Below, piece after piece: positions 7,837-15,399 of a stretch of DNA of 64,000 bases. The position numbers and the translations under genes were made by a program. This DNA comes from JAOPZW01 sp963789015 (GTDB lineage Bacteria; Actinomycetota; Thermoleophilia; Solirubrobacterales; Solirubrobacteraceae), in NCBI GenBank assembly GCA_963789015.1, contig CAWBIU010000001.1, forward strand, positions 1,178,001 through 1,242,000, given 5' to 3'. Numbering within the stretch: the first letter of the stretch is position 1; every line of letters begins with the position of its first letter. Under the pieces are notes generated by a model. It made no database searches and had not been told where the DNA came from. It saw only the letters and a list, made by a program, of their open reading frames with translations.

Positions 7837-10731
7837 GTGACCTCCCGCCTCGCCGATCCGGTCGGGCGTCGGCCCGAGCGCGAACGGCTCGGGGAGGCGC
7901 TGGACGATCTGGACGGCGGCGCCGGCGCCTGCCTCGCGGTCGAGGGCGAGCCGGGCATCGGCAAGACATGGCTGCTCTCCGAGCTGCGCCGCAGCGCCGA
8001 GGAGCGCGGTCATCTCGTGCTCGCCGGCTCGGGCGCGGAGTTCGAGCGCGACCTGCCCTTCGGCGTCTGGGTCGACGCGCTCGACGCGTACGTCTCCTCG
8101 CAGGAGCTCGCCGCGCGCGAGGACGCCGACCCGGATCTGCTCGCCGACCTCGCCGGAGTCCTGCCCGCCCTGCGCGGGCAGGACCGGGCCGCGCGGCCCG
8201 CCCCCGGCGACGAGCGTCATCGCGCCCACCGAGCCGTGCGGCGCCTGCTCGACGTCGTCGCCGCTCCGCGGCCGCTCGTGCTCGTGCTCGACGACCTGCA
8301 CTGGAGCGACGCCGCGTCGATCGACGTGCTGACCGCGCTGCTGCGCCGGGGCACCACGGAGCCCGTCCTGCTCGCGCTCGGCTACCGCAGCGGCAAGGCG
8401 CCGCCGAGGCTCGCCGCGGCGCTCACCGCGCCGCGGGCGACGATCATCGAGCTCAGTCCGCTGAGCGAGGCGGAGTGCTCGCTGCTGGCCGGCGACCGGC
8501 TCGGCGCGGCGCAGCGGGCGGCGGTCTATGCCGAGAGCGGCGGCAACCCGTTCTACGCGCTGCAGCTCGCGCAGGCCTCCGGGCTGCCGGCGCGCAGCTC
8601 GACCGGGGATCGGCTGGCGCTCGACGCCGGCGTGCCGCGCATGGTCGCCGCCGCGCTCGTGGAGGAGCTGGAGACGCTCACCGCGGACGCGCGCCTGCTG
8701 TTGAGCGCGGGCGCGATCGCCGGCGATCCGTTCGAGCCGGAGCTCGCCTACGCGATCGCCGAGCTCGGGCCGGACGCCGGCGTGCGGGCTCTCGACGAGC
8801 TGCTCGACGTGCGTCTGCTGCATCCCACCGACGTGCCGCGGCGATTCGCGTTCCGCCATCCGCTCGTGCGGCGTGCCGTCCACGCGTCCACCGGCGGAGG
8901 CTGGCGCCTGGGCGCGCACGCGCGCGCGGCGGACGCCCTGGCCGCGCACGGCGCCTCGCCCGCTGCCCGGGCCCACCACGTCGAGCAGTCGGGGACCCGC
9001 GGCGAGCGCGCCGCGATCGACCTGCTGCTCGAGGCCGCCGCGGCCGATGCGCCGAGGGCGCCCTCGGGGGCGGCGCGCTGGTACGCCGCCGCGCTGCGGC
9101 TGATCGCTGAGGACGACCGGCCGGCGCGCCTCGGCGCGCTGATCGGCCTCGCCGGCGCGCTGCGCTCGACCGGCGAGCTCGAGCGCTGCTCGGCGGCGCT
9201 GCTCGAGGCGATCGAGCTCGTCCCCGCCGACGACGTCGCGGGGCGCGTGCGGCTGACGTCAGCCGTCGCGGCCTGCGAGCACTTCCTCGGCCGCCACGGG
9301 CCCGCCGAGCGCCGGCTGGTCGCCGCCCTCGGCGCGCTGCCCGACCAGCGCTCCCACGAGGCGGTCACGGTCCTGCTCGACCTCGCCGGCGGCGGATTCT
9401 TCACCTTCGACATCGAGCGGCTGCGCGACATGGGCCGCCGCGCCCTCGAGGCGGCGCGCGCGATCGACGACCCGCCGCTCGTCGCCGCCGCGGCGGGCCT
9501 GCTGGCCCACGGCTGCTCGCTCGCCGGTCTGACCGCCGAGGCCCGCGCGAACGCCGACGTCTCTGCGGCGATCCTCGACGCGCTCTCCGACGAGGCGCTC
9601 GGCCGCCGCCTCGACGCCGTCATGCGGCTGGCGTGGGGTGAGTTCTTCATCGAGCGCTTCGACGCGTCGGCCCGCCACGCCGCCCGCGGCCTCGCGATCG
9701 CCGGGGCGACCGGCCAGGGGCAGTTCGTCCCGCTGCTGGCCGGCGCGCAGGCCCTGAGCCTGATGATGCGCGGCGAGCTGGCCGCGGCCGGGCGCCTGAT
9801 GGACGAGGCGATCGAGGCCGCCGAGCTGGCCGCCAACGACTACGTGATGAGCGCGGTGCTCATCACGACGGCGAACGTCGCGATGCCGACGGGCGACCTC
9901 GAGCGGGTGCGGCGCGCGGCGGAGGGGAGCGTCGCGTGCGTGAAGGGCGTCGAGAGCGGCCTGATCGCGACGCTGGCCCGGGTCCGCCTCGCCGTCACGC
10001 TGCGCGAGCTGGGTGACGGCTCGATCGACGCGGACGCGCTGGTGGCGACGGCCGGGGGCTGGGAGATGCCGCGGATCCCCGCGGCCTGGCGGCTGCTCTA
10101 CCACGAGGCGCTGAGCGGCGTCGAGCTCGATGCGGGCCGCGTCGCCGAGGCCGATGCCTGGGCCACCCTGGCCGAGGCGACCGCCGCCTGGATCGGCCTC
10201 CCGCTCGCCACCGCGGTCGCGCAGCGCGCCCGGGCCCGCGTCATGCTCGCCCACGGCCGCGCGGACGCAGCCGCCGAGCTGGCGCTCGTGTCCGCCGCCG
10301 CCGCCGACACGGCAGGCGTCCCCGTCGAGGCGGCCCGCGCGCGCGTCGTCGCGGGCGCGGCGCTGGCCGAGGCGGGCGCCCGCGACCGCGCCGTCGAGCT
10401 GCTGCGGCGCGCCGAGCGCGAGTTCGACGACCGCGGCGCGCTGCGCGACCGTGCCGCGGCCCGGCGATGGCTGCGCCGGCTCGGCGTGCGCGTCGAGCCG
10501 CGCGGGCCGTCCGGGGCGGCCGGCGGAGGCGTCGGGTCGCTGTCGCGGCGCGAGCGCGAGGTCGCGGCGCTCGTCACCGCGCGCAAGACGAACCGCGAGG
10601 TCGCCACCGAGCTCTTCCTGAGCGAGAAGACCGTCGAGACGCACCTGCGCAACATCTTCGCCAAGCTCGGCGCGTCCTCGCGCACCGACGTGGCGCGCGA
10701 GGTCGAGCGCAGCGGCGGCGTCGCGCCCTAG
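7837..10731 (+). CDS. LuxR-family regulator with N-terminal AAA ATPase (LAL/MalT-like)
   Basis: Large ATP-dependent transcriptional activator, 964 residues. An AAA/STAND ATPase leads: Walker A GEPGIGKT at residues 37-44 and Walker B LVLVLDDLHWSD near 150. A long Ala/Leu/Glu-rich helical repeat region (TPR-like) follows, and the last ~65 residues form a GerE/LuxR DNA-binding domain: LSRREREVAALV, TNREVATELFLSEKTVETHL, IFAKLGASSRTDV. Such regulators bind an inducer or protein through the repeats. The gene is divergent from the exporter pair, so it may control it, but that is inference. Confidence 0.93.
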   Translation: MTSRLADPVGRRPERERLGEALDDLDGGAGACLAVEGEPGIGKTWLLSELRRSAEERGHLVLAGSGAEFERDLPFGVWVDALDAYVSSQELAAREDADPDLLADLAGVLPALRGQDRAARPAPGDERHRAHRAVRRLLDVVAAPRPLVLVLDDLHWSDAASIDVLTALLRRGTTEPVLLALGYRSGKAPPRLAAALTAPRATIIELSPLSEAECSLLAGDRLGAAQRAAVYAESGGNPFYALQLAQASGLPARSSTGDRLALDAGVPRMVAAALVEELETLTADARLLLSAGAIAGDPFEPELAYAIAELGPDAGVRALDELLDVRLLHPTDVPRRFAFRHPLVRRAVHASTGGGWRLGAHARAADALAAHGASPAARAHHVEQSGTRGERAAIDLLLEAAAADAPRAPSGAARWYAAALRLIAEDDRPARLGALIGLAGALRSTGELERCSAALLEAIELVPADDVAGRVRLTSAVAACEHFLGRHGPAERRLVAALGALPDQRSHEAVTVLLDLAGGGFFTFDIERLRDMGRRALEAARAIDDPPLVAAAAGLLAHGCSLAGLTAEARANADVSAAILDALSDEALGRRLDAVMRLAWGEFFIERFDASARHAARGLAIAGATGQGQFVPLLAGAQALSLMMRGELAAAGRLMDEAIEAAELAANDYVMSAVLITTANVAMPTGDLERVRRAAEGSVACVKGVESGLIATLARVRLAVTLRELGDGSIDADALVATAGGWEMPRIPAAWRLLYHEALSGVELDAGRVAEADAWATLAEATAAWIGLPLATAVAQRARARVMLAHGRADAAAELALVSAAAADTAGVPVEAARARVVAGAALAEAGARDRAVELLRRAEREFDDRGALRDRAAARRWLRRLGVRVEPRGPSGAAGGGVGSLSRREREVAALVTARKTNREVATELFLSEKTVETHLRNIFAKLGASSRTDVAREVERSGGVAP

Positions 10732-11018
10732 ACCGTGCCGTCCGGGGCCCGCCGCACCGGCACGCACCCGTCGGACGCGATCTCGGCGAGCGGCATGGGG
10801 ATCGGCCCGTGGCCGCTGCGCTCGTGGATCCGGGCCCGGCTCAGCTCGGTCACCACGACCTCTGCGGGCGGCGAGTCGAAGACGTCCCGGTAGAACCAGG
10901 AGTGCGCGTGGTCGGCGTCCACCGCGACCACCTCGATCACGCGGTAGGAGTCCACCTCGCCCGCCCGCCGCGCCTCCCACAGCACCGCGAACAGGTCGCC
11001 CGGCGCGGGCTCAGTCAT
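10728..11018 (-). CDS. conserved hypothetical protein, 96 aa
   Basis: A small soluble protein, MTEPAPGDLFAVLWEARRAGE, with segments SYRVIEVVAVDADHAHSWFYRDVF and AEVVVTELSRARIHERSG. No domain name comes to mind. Its start overlaps the end of the upstream acetyltransferase gene by 8 bp and its stop overlaps the convergent LuxR-type gene by 4 bp. Likely the second gene of a two-gene unit with the acetyltransferase. Confidence 0.63.
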   Translation of the reverse strand: MTEPAPGDLFAVLWEARRAGEVDSYRVIEVVAVDADHAHSWFYRDVFDSPPAEVVVTELSRARIHERSGHGPIPMPLAEIASDGCVPVRRAPDGTV

Positions 11019-11571
11019 CGGGGCACCCGATCAGGCGGCCCTCGACGACCTGCACGCCGTCCTCGACGCGCGCATGGCAGTCGTCGGATATCTCGGCCAT
11101 CAGTCGTCGCGCCGGCGCGTTGCCGGGCAGCATCATGGCCACGAAGCGGCGCACGCCGCGCGCGCACGCCGTCTCGGCCAGGCAGCGGGCGATGACGCGG
11201 CCCAGCCCCTGGCCCTGCACCTCGTCGATCACGAGATAGGCGACCTCGGCGAGCGCCGGGTCCAGCGGGCTGCGCACCCAGCGCCCGACGCCGAGCAGGC
11301 GCTCGGGGCCCTCGGCGGGCACGGCGACGACGGCCACGTGGTCGGCGAAGTCGACCTCGGTCAGGTAGCGCAGCTCGCGCGCCGAGAGCTCCTTCTTCGG
11401 CGCGAGGAAGCGGCGGTGGGCGGACTGGGGCGAGAGCCGCGTGACGCCGTCCAGGAGCAGTCCCTTGTCGCCGGGTCGGATCGCGCGTAGCACGGCCTCG
11501 TCGCCGTTGGAGAGGTGCACGGCCACACCGGCCACGCTAGGCGGACCGGGGGCTGTGGCTGTGTCGTCCAT
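11011..11571 (-). CDS. GNAT-family N-acetyltransferase
   Basis: Acetyl-CoA-dependent acyltransferase, 186 residues. N-terminal RAIRPGDKGLLLDGVTRLSP matches the start of the Pat/YjhQ-like subgroup that often stands alone or as the C-terminal domain of larger acyltransferases. The pyrophosphate-binding region is VIDEVQGQGLGRVIA (Q-x-x-G-x-G/A type) near residue 118, followed by GVRRFVAMMLPGNAPARRLM. Some relatives acetylate lysines of metabolic enzymes. Substrate here unknown. ATG at 11571 chosen; a GTG in VAVHLSNG is a shorter alternative. Confidence 0.85.
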   Translation of the reverse strand: MDDTATAPGPPSVAGVAVHLSNGDEAVLRAIRPGDKGLLLDGVTRLSPQSAHRRFLAPKKELSARELRYLTEVDFADHVAVVAVPAEGPERLLGVGRWVRSPLDPALAEVAYLVIDEVQGQGLGRVIARCLAETACARGVRRFVAMMLPGNAPARRLMAEISDDCHARVEDGVQVVEGRLIGCPDD

Positions 11572-11621
11572 CACATCCGCGGCGGCGGGCGCGCGGCCGC
11601 TGCCGCGGGCGTGGCGCGTCG

Positions 11622-12956
11622 CTAGCGGTTGTCCATCGGGACGTAGTCCCGGGTCCGCTCGCCCGTGTAGATCTGGCGCGGACGGGCGATCCGCTGCTCG
11701 TTGTCCTGCACGAGCTCGAGCCACTGGGCGATCCAGCCGCTGGTGCGCGGGATGGCGAACATCACCGGGAACATCGACACCGGCAGGCCGAGCGCCTCGT
11801 AGATCAGGCCCGAGTAGAAGTCGACGTTCGGATAGAGCTTGCGCGACACGAAGTAGTCGTCCTCGAGCGCGATCTGCTCGAGCTCCATGGCGATGTCGAG
11901 CATCCGGTTCTTGCCCGTGACCTCGAAGGTCTCCTCGGCGGCCTTCTTGATGATCTTGGCGCGCGGGTCGTAGTTCTTGTAGACCCGGTGGCCGAAGCCC
12001 ATCAGCCGCTCGTCGCCGTCCTTCACGCCCTTGATGAACTCGGGGATGTTCTCCCGGTTCTCGATCCGGCGCAGCATCCGCAGCACCGCCTCGTTGGCGC
12101 CGCCGTGGAGCGGGCCGTAGAGCGCGGCGACGCCGGCGGCGACCGCCGAGTACGGGTCGACCTGCGTGGAGCCGACGCCGCGGACCGCGCTCGTCGACGC
12201 GTTCTGCTCGTGGTCGGCGTGAAGGATGAACAGGATGTCGAGCGCCCGCTCGAGCCGCGGATCCGGCTCGTACTTCAGCTCGGTCATCTTGTACATCATG
12301 TTCAGGAAGTTGCCGGGGTAGCGCAGGTCGTTGTCCGGATAGACGTAGGGCATGCCCTGCGTGTGGCGGTAGGCGAACGCCGCGAGCGTCGGCATCTTGG
12401 CGATCAGCCGGATCGTCTGCAGATGCCGGTTGTCGGGGTCCTTGATCTGGTTGGCGTCCGGATAGAACGTCGACAGCGCGCCCACCGAGCCGAGCAGCAT
12501 CCCCATCGGGTGCGCGTCGTGGCGGAAGCCCTGCATGAAGCCCTTGACGTTCTCGTGCACGAACGTGTGGATGGTGATCTCGTGCGTCCAGGCGTCGAGC
12601 TCGGCCTGGGTCGGCAGCTCGCCGTTGACGAGCAGGTAGGCGACCTCGAGGTACGTCGAGTGCTCCGCCAGCTGCTCGATCGGATAGCCGCGGTACTCGA
12701 GGATCCCGGCGTCGCCGTCGATGTAGGTGATCGACGAGCGACACGAGGCGGTGTTCGTGAACGCCGGGTCGTACGTCAGCAGGCCGAAGTCGTCCTCGTC
12801 GACCTTGATCTGGCGCAGGTCCATCGCGCGGACGGCGCCGTCCTTGATCTCGATCTCGTAGTTCTCGCCGGTGCGGTTGTCGGTGACGGTGAGGGTCTCG
12901 CGGCCCTCCTGGGCTACGCCGTCACCGGCGCCGCTCGTCTGGGTCTGGGTGCTCAT
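11622..12956 (-). CDS. gltA: citrate synthase
   Basis: Condenses oxaloacetate and acetyl-CoA to citrate at the entry of the TCA cycle; 444 residues, the length of the type II (hexameric) enzyme. The active-site triad is visible: His in YGPLHGGANE, His in LMGFGHRVYKNYDPRA, and Asp in LYPNVDFYSGL. ILHADHEQNAS is also conserved. The ATG was chosen because an AGGAG site lies seven bases upstream; about 36 residues of an upstream extension look non-coding. The 191-bp upstream region carries a palindrome (13049-13068) that may be an activator site. Confidence 0.96.
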   Translation of the reverse strand: MSTQTQTSGAGDGVAQEGRETLTVTDNRTGENYEIEIKDGAVRAMDLRQIKVDEDDFGLLTYDPAFTNTASCRSSITYIDGDAGILEYRGYPIEQLAEHSTYLEVAYLLVNGELPTQAELDAWTHEITIHTFVHENVKGFMQGFRHDAHPMGMLLGSVGALSTFYPDANQIKDPDNRHLQTIRLIAKMPTLAAFAYRHTQGMPYVYPDNDLRYPGNFLNMMYKMTELKYEPDPRLERALDILFILHADHEQNASTSAVRGVGSTQVDPYSAVAAGVAALYGPLHGGANEAVLRMLRRIENRENIPEFIKGVKDGDERLMGFGHRVYKNYDPRAKIIKKAAEETFEVTGKNRMLDIAMELEQIALEDDYFVSRKLYPNVDFYSGLIYEALGLPVSMFPVMFAIPRTSGWIAQWLELVQDNEQRIARPRQIYTGERTRDYVPMDNR

Positions 12957-13048
12957 CTCACGTCTCCTGAAGTCAAGGCCACGAGGGCCGGAGTCTACGC
13001 CTCCGCTTGCCGCCGCCCTCAGGCTCGCGCCCGGGCGGCCTCGTCCCT

Positions 13049-13068
13049 CCGTGTGCCCGCACACACGG
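13049..13068. promoter_or_regulatory. palindrome CCGTGTG-N6-CACACGG upstream of gltA
   Basis: A perfect 7-bp inverted repeat with a 6-bp centre, 93 bp before the gltA start. The GTG-N-rich half sites and the N6 spacing resemble CRP/GlxR-type operators (TGTGA-N6-TCACA), and GlxR is known to act on gltA in corynebacteria. No Crp-type gene is in the window, so the assignment is inference. Confidence 0.4.
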
Positions 13069-13147
13069 ACCTGGCGCCGTCGGCACCGGAGATCCTCGCT
13101 ACCCGCGCGGCGCCGGGCTCATCCCCGGTGGGTGCGGCGGCGGACCG

Positions 13148-13378
13148 TCAGGAGGTCAGGACGGCGGCGGCCATGGCGGCCGCCATGAGCACGACGCTGA
13201 CCGTCATCACGCCCCGGGCGGCGCCGTCGCTGCCGGGGAACTCGGGCGAGCGCAGCCCGACGACGCCGAGCACGACGGCCCACGTCGCGAACAGGCCGCC
13301 CGCGACGTAGAAGGCGACCTTGGACGGCTCGGCCTCCTCGGCGACCTCGGCGGCGAGCAGCAGGAAGGCGCTCAGCAT
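13148..13378 (-). CDS. small membrane protein, 76 aa
   Basis: Two predicted membrane helices: residues ~24-42 (VAFYVAGGLFATWAVVLGVVG) and ~56-74 (VMTVSVVLMAAAMAAAVL), with a short polar loop between and an acidic N-terminal stretch (EVAEEAEPSK). No enzymatic motif; function unknown. It follows dcd on the same strand, and its TAGGGT -10-like hexamer begins with the dcd stop codon. Confidence 0.68.
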   Translation of the reverse strand: MLSAFLLLAAEVAEEAEPSKVAFYVAGGLFATWAVVLGVVGLRSPEFPGSDGAARGVMTVSVVLMAAAMAAAVLTS

Positions 13379-13386
13379 CGGCGCGG

Positions 13387-13392
13387 ACCCTA
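13387..13392 (-). promoter_or_regulatory. -10-like TAGGGT made from the dcd stop codon
   Basis: On the minus strand the dcd stop TAG (13392-13390) continues as TAGGGT, eight bases before the ATG of the small membrane protein. A leaderless transcript for the second gene is likely. Confidence 0.42.
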
Positions 13393-14001
13393 TCCGACGG
13401 CGCTGCCGTTCGCCGCCGCGGGCGCGGCGGGCCCGCCCTCGTAGCGGCTCTCCGTCGCCTCGACCTGACCGTGGTAGTGGCTGCCCAGGTCGGGATGGCC
13501 GTACGGGCGCTCGGCCGGGCGGTCGAGCGTCATGAACGACAGCTGGGCGATCGGCAGCCCGGGGCGCAGGATGATCGGCACCGAGTTCACGTTGGCCAGC
13601 TCGAGCGTCAGCGTGCCCTTCCAGCCCGGGTCGCAGAAGCCGGCGGTGGCGTGGACGACGAGCCCGAGGCGCCCGAGCGAGCTCTTGCCCTCGATGCGGG
13701 CGACGATGTCGTCGGGCAGCTCGACCCACTCGGTCGTGCGCCCGAGGACGAACTCGCCGGGGTGGATGACGAAGCTGCCGCCCTCCTCGACCACGACCTG
13801 CTCGGTCAGCTCCGACGGCGGGTTGCCGAGGTCGACCGCGGTGATCCGGTGGTTGTGGAAGACGCGGAACGAGCGCCCGAGCTTCAGATCGACGCTGGCG
13901 GGCTGGACCATCAGCTCGTCCCACGGCTCGATGCTGATGCGCCCGTCGGCCACGAGGCGGCGGATCGTGCCGTCGGAGAGCACGGAGGTGGCGGCGGTCA
14001 T
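13390..14001 (-). CDS. dcd: dCTP deaminase (probably dUMP-forming)
   Basis: Pyrimidine nucleotide enzyme supplying dUMP for thymidylate synthesis, 203 residues. The dUTPase-fold core is clear: RIEGKSSLGRLGL, HATAGFCDPGW and LTLELANV with the catalytic Glu. The TAGF variant after the conserved His/Ala matches bifunctional deaminase-diphosphatase enzymes such as the mycobacterial one, rather than the E. coli type with TAHR, so direct dUMP formation is likely. The Gly/Ala-rich tail after QVEATESRYEGG is longer than usual and probably disordered. CACACT six bases before the ATG is a plausible -10. Confidence 0.93.
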   Translation of the reverse strand: MTAATSVLSDGTIRRLVADGRISIEPWDELMVQPASVDLKLGRSFRVFHNHRITAVDLGNPPSELTEQVVVEEGGSFVIHPGEFVLGRTTEWVELPDDIVARIEGKSSLGRLGLVVHATAGFCDPGWKGTLTLELANVNSVPIILRPGLPIAQLSFMTLDRPAERPYGHPDLGSHYHGQVEATESRYEGGPAAPAAANGSAVG

Positions 14002-14052
14002 GCGCCCAGTGTGGCAGGGCGGGCCGACGCCCGAAGGCCCGAAAAGCGCGGA

Positions 14053-14331
14053 CTACGCGTGGTCGACGCGGCGCGCCCGGGCGAGCACGGTGCGCGTGCG
14101 CGGGGGCGGCGCCACCGCGGGGGCGCCACGGTGCGGCCCGCGGCGCGGGTTGCGCGGCAGCGGGCGGCGGGGATGGCGGGGCTGGCGCGGCGGGACCTTG
14201 GTGCCGCCACCGCCGCCCTCAGGGGCGTCGGCGCTCTCGGGCTCGGACCGGATGGCCCACCAGACGATCCACAGCAGCAGGCCGATCGGGATCTTGAGCA
14301 CGAACATCAGGTAGATGAAGGCCCAGTCCAT
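14053..14331 (-). CDS. small membrane-anchored Arg/Pro-rich protein, 92 aa
   Basis: One N-terminal membrane helix (residues ~4-27, FIYLMFVLKIPIGLLLWIVWW) followed by an acidic stretch (SEPESADAPEGGGGG) and a C-terminal half very rich in Arg and Pro (PRQPRHPRRPLPRNPRRG). Such tails are usually disordered and cytosolic and may bind nucleic acid or membrane. No known function. A TAGCAT hexamer nine bases before the ATG, flanked by CGGGGG/CCCCCG arms (14333-14352), is its likely promoter. Confidence 0.6.
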   Translation of the reverse strand: MDWAFIYLMFVLKIPIGLLLWIVWWAIRSEPESADAPEGGGGGTKVPPRQPRHPRRPLPRNPRRGPHRGAPAVAPPPRTRTVLARARRVDHA

Positions 14332-14332
14332 G

Positions 14333-14352
14333 CGGGGGCGATGCTACCCCCG
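14333..14352 (-). promoter_or_regulatory. TAGCAT -10-like element inside an inverted repeat
   Basis: CGGGGG (14333-14338) and CCCCCG (14347-14352) flank the hexamer TAGCAT (minus strand, 14346-14341), which lies nine bases before the ATG at 14331. The repeat arms could form an operator or a 5' hairpin. Confidence 0.35.
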
Positions 14353-14393
14353 GTGGCGAATGCCCGCACACGGGGTGTCCGTGCCTGGCGCGC

Positions 14394-15329
14394 TCAGCCG
14401 CGCAGGGCGACCGGCGCCTCGGAGAACGCCGTCATGCGGTGCAGGTCGCTGACGCGCCCGGCGATCTCGTCGGATGTCAGCCGGGCGACGCGCTCCGTGC
14501 CGAACTCCTCGACGTTGAAGGACGCCAGCGCCGTGCCGTACGCCATCGCGCGGGCGAGCACCTCGTGGGTGATCTCCTCGCCGCGCTGGGCGGCGACGTA
14601 GCCGACGAACCCGCCGGCGAACGAGTCGCCCGCGCCGGTCGGGTCGATCACCTGCTCGAGCGGATAGGCGGGCAGCGCGAAGACGTCGTCGGCGGTGTAG
14701 AGCGCCGCGCCGTACTTGCCCTGCTTGGCGACGACCGCGCTCAGGCCCCAGTCGAGCAGCTCGGTCGCGGCGGCCAGCGTCGTGGGCGCGCCCGTGAGCA
14801 TCTCGAGCTCCTCGTCGTTGAGGATCAGGCAGTCGACCGTTCGGATCGTCCGCTCGAGCGCGTCGCGCGCGATGTTGATCCAAAGGTCCATCGAGTCCAT
14901 GGCCACGAACGAGGCGCCGGGGCACTCCTCGCGGACCTTGAGCTGCAGCTCGGGCTGGATGTTGGCCAGGAAGAGCACGTCGCTCTCGCGCGCGCCGTCG
15001 GAGAGCTTGGGGTCGAAGTGCTCGAAGACGTTCAGCTCGGTGGTGATCGTCTCGCGCGAGTTGAGGTTCTCGCCGTACTCGCCGCTCCAGAAGAACGTGC
15101 GCCCGCCCGCGATGCGCTCGACGTCGTCGGTGACGGTCCCGCGGGTGCGCAGGATCTCCATGTCCTCCTCGCCGAAGTCGTCGCCGACGGGGCCGACCAC
15201 GCGGACCTCGTCGAAGAACGACGCGGCCAGGGCGAAGTGGGTGGCGGCGCCGCCCAGCATCCGCTCGCGTGCGCCGAACGGGGTGCGGACGGCGTCGAAC
15301 GCGATCGATCCGACGACGGTGACGCTCAT
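14394..15329 (-). CDS. PfkB-family carbohydrate kinase
   Basis: ATP-dependent sugar or nucleoside kinase of the ribokinase fold, 311 residues. The N-terminal GG motif region is RMLGGAATHFALAASFF, and the C-terminal signature DPTGAGDSFAGGFVGY carries the anion hole and catalytic Asp. LILNDEELEMLTG is the usual mid-protein segment. The substrate is not evident: it matches actinobacterial PfkB proteins annotated only as 'sugar kinase'. A TACGGT hexamer nine bases before the ATG and no Shine-Dalgarno indicate a leaderless transcript; it diverges from the DEAD-box gene. Confidence 0.92.
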   Translation of the reverse strand: MSVTVVGSIAFDAVRTPFGARERMLGGAATHFALAASFFDEVRVVGPVGDDFGEEDMEILRTRGTVTDDVERIAGGRTFFWSGEYGENLNSRETITTELNVFEHFDPKLSDGARESDVLFLANIQPELQLKVREECPGASFVAMDSMDLWINIARDALERTIRTVDCLILNDEELEMLTGAPTTLAAATELLDWGLSAVVAKQGKYGAALYTADDVFALPAYPLEQVIDPTGAGDSFAGGFVGYVAAQRGEEITHEVLARAMAYGTALASFNVEEFGTERVARLTSDEIAGRVSDLHRMTAFSEAPVALRG

Positions 15330-15338
15330 GGGCGGGGA

Positions 15339-15344
15339 ACCGTA
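15339..15344 (-). promoter_or_regulatory. -10-like TACGGT, PfkB kinase
   Basis: Minus-strand TACGGT nine bases before the ATG at 15329, without a Shine-Dalgarno. Confidence 0.42.
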
Positions 15345-15348
15345 CAAG

Positions 15349-15367
15349 GCCGCGAGCGATTCGCGGC
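15349..15367. promoter_or_regulatory. inverted repeat between PfkB kinase and DEAD-box helicase
   Basis: GCCGCGA-GCGAT-TCGCGGC, perfect 7-bp arms around 5 bp. It lies between the two divergent -10-like hexamers (15339-15344 and 15388-15393), covering the likely -35 zones of both. A shared operator is the simplest reading. Confidence 0.38.
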
Positions 15368-15387
15368 GTGGGCCGCGGATCACCTCG

Positions 15388-15393
15388 TAAGCT
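15388..15393 (+). promoter_or_regulatory. -10-like TAAGCT, DEAD-box helicase
   Basis: TAAGCT followed by six bases and the GTG at 15400; no Shine-Dalgarno. Confidence 0.47.
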
Positions 15394-15399
15394 GGGAGT

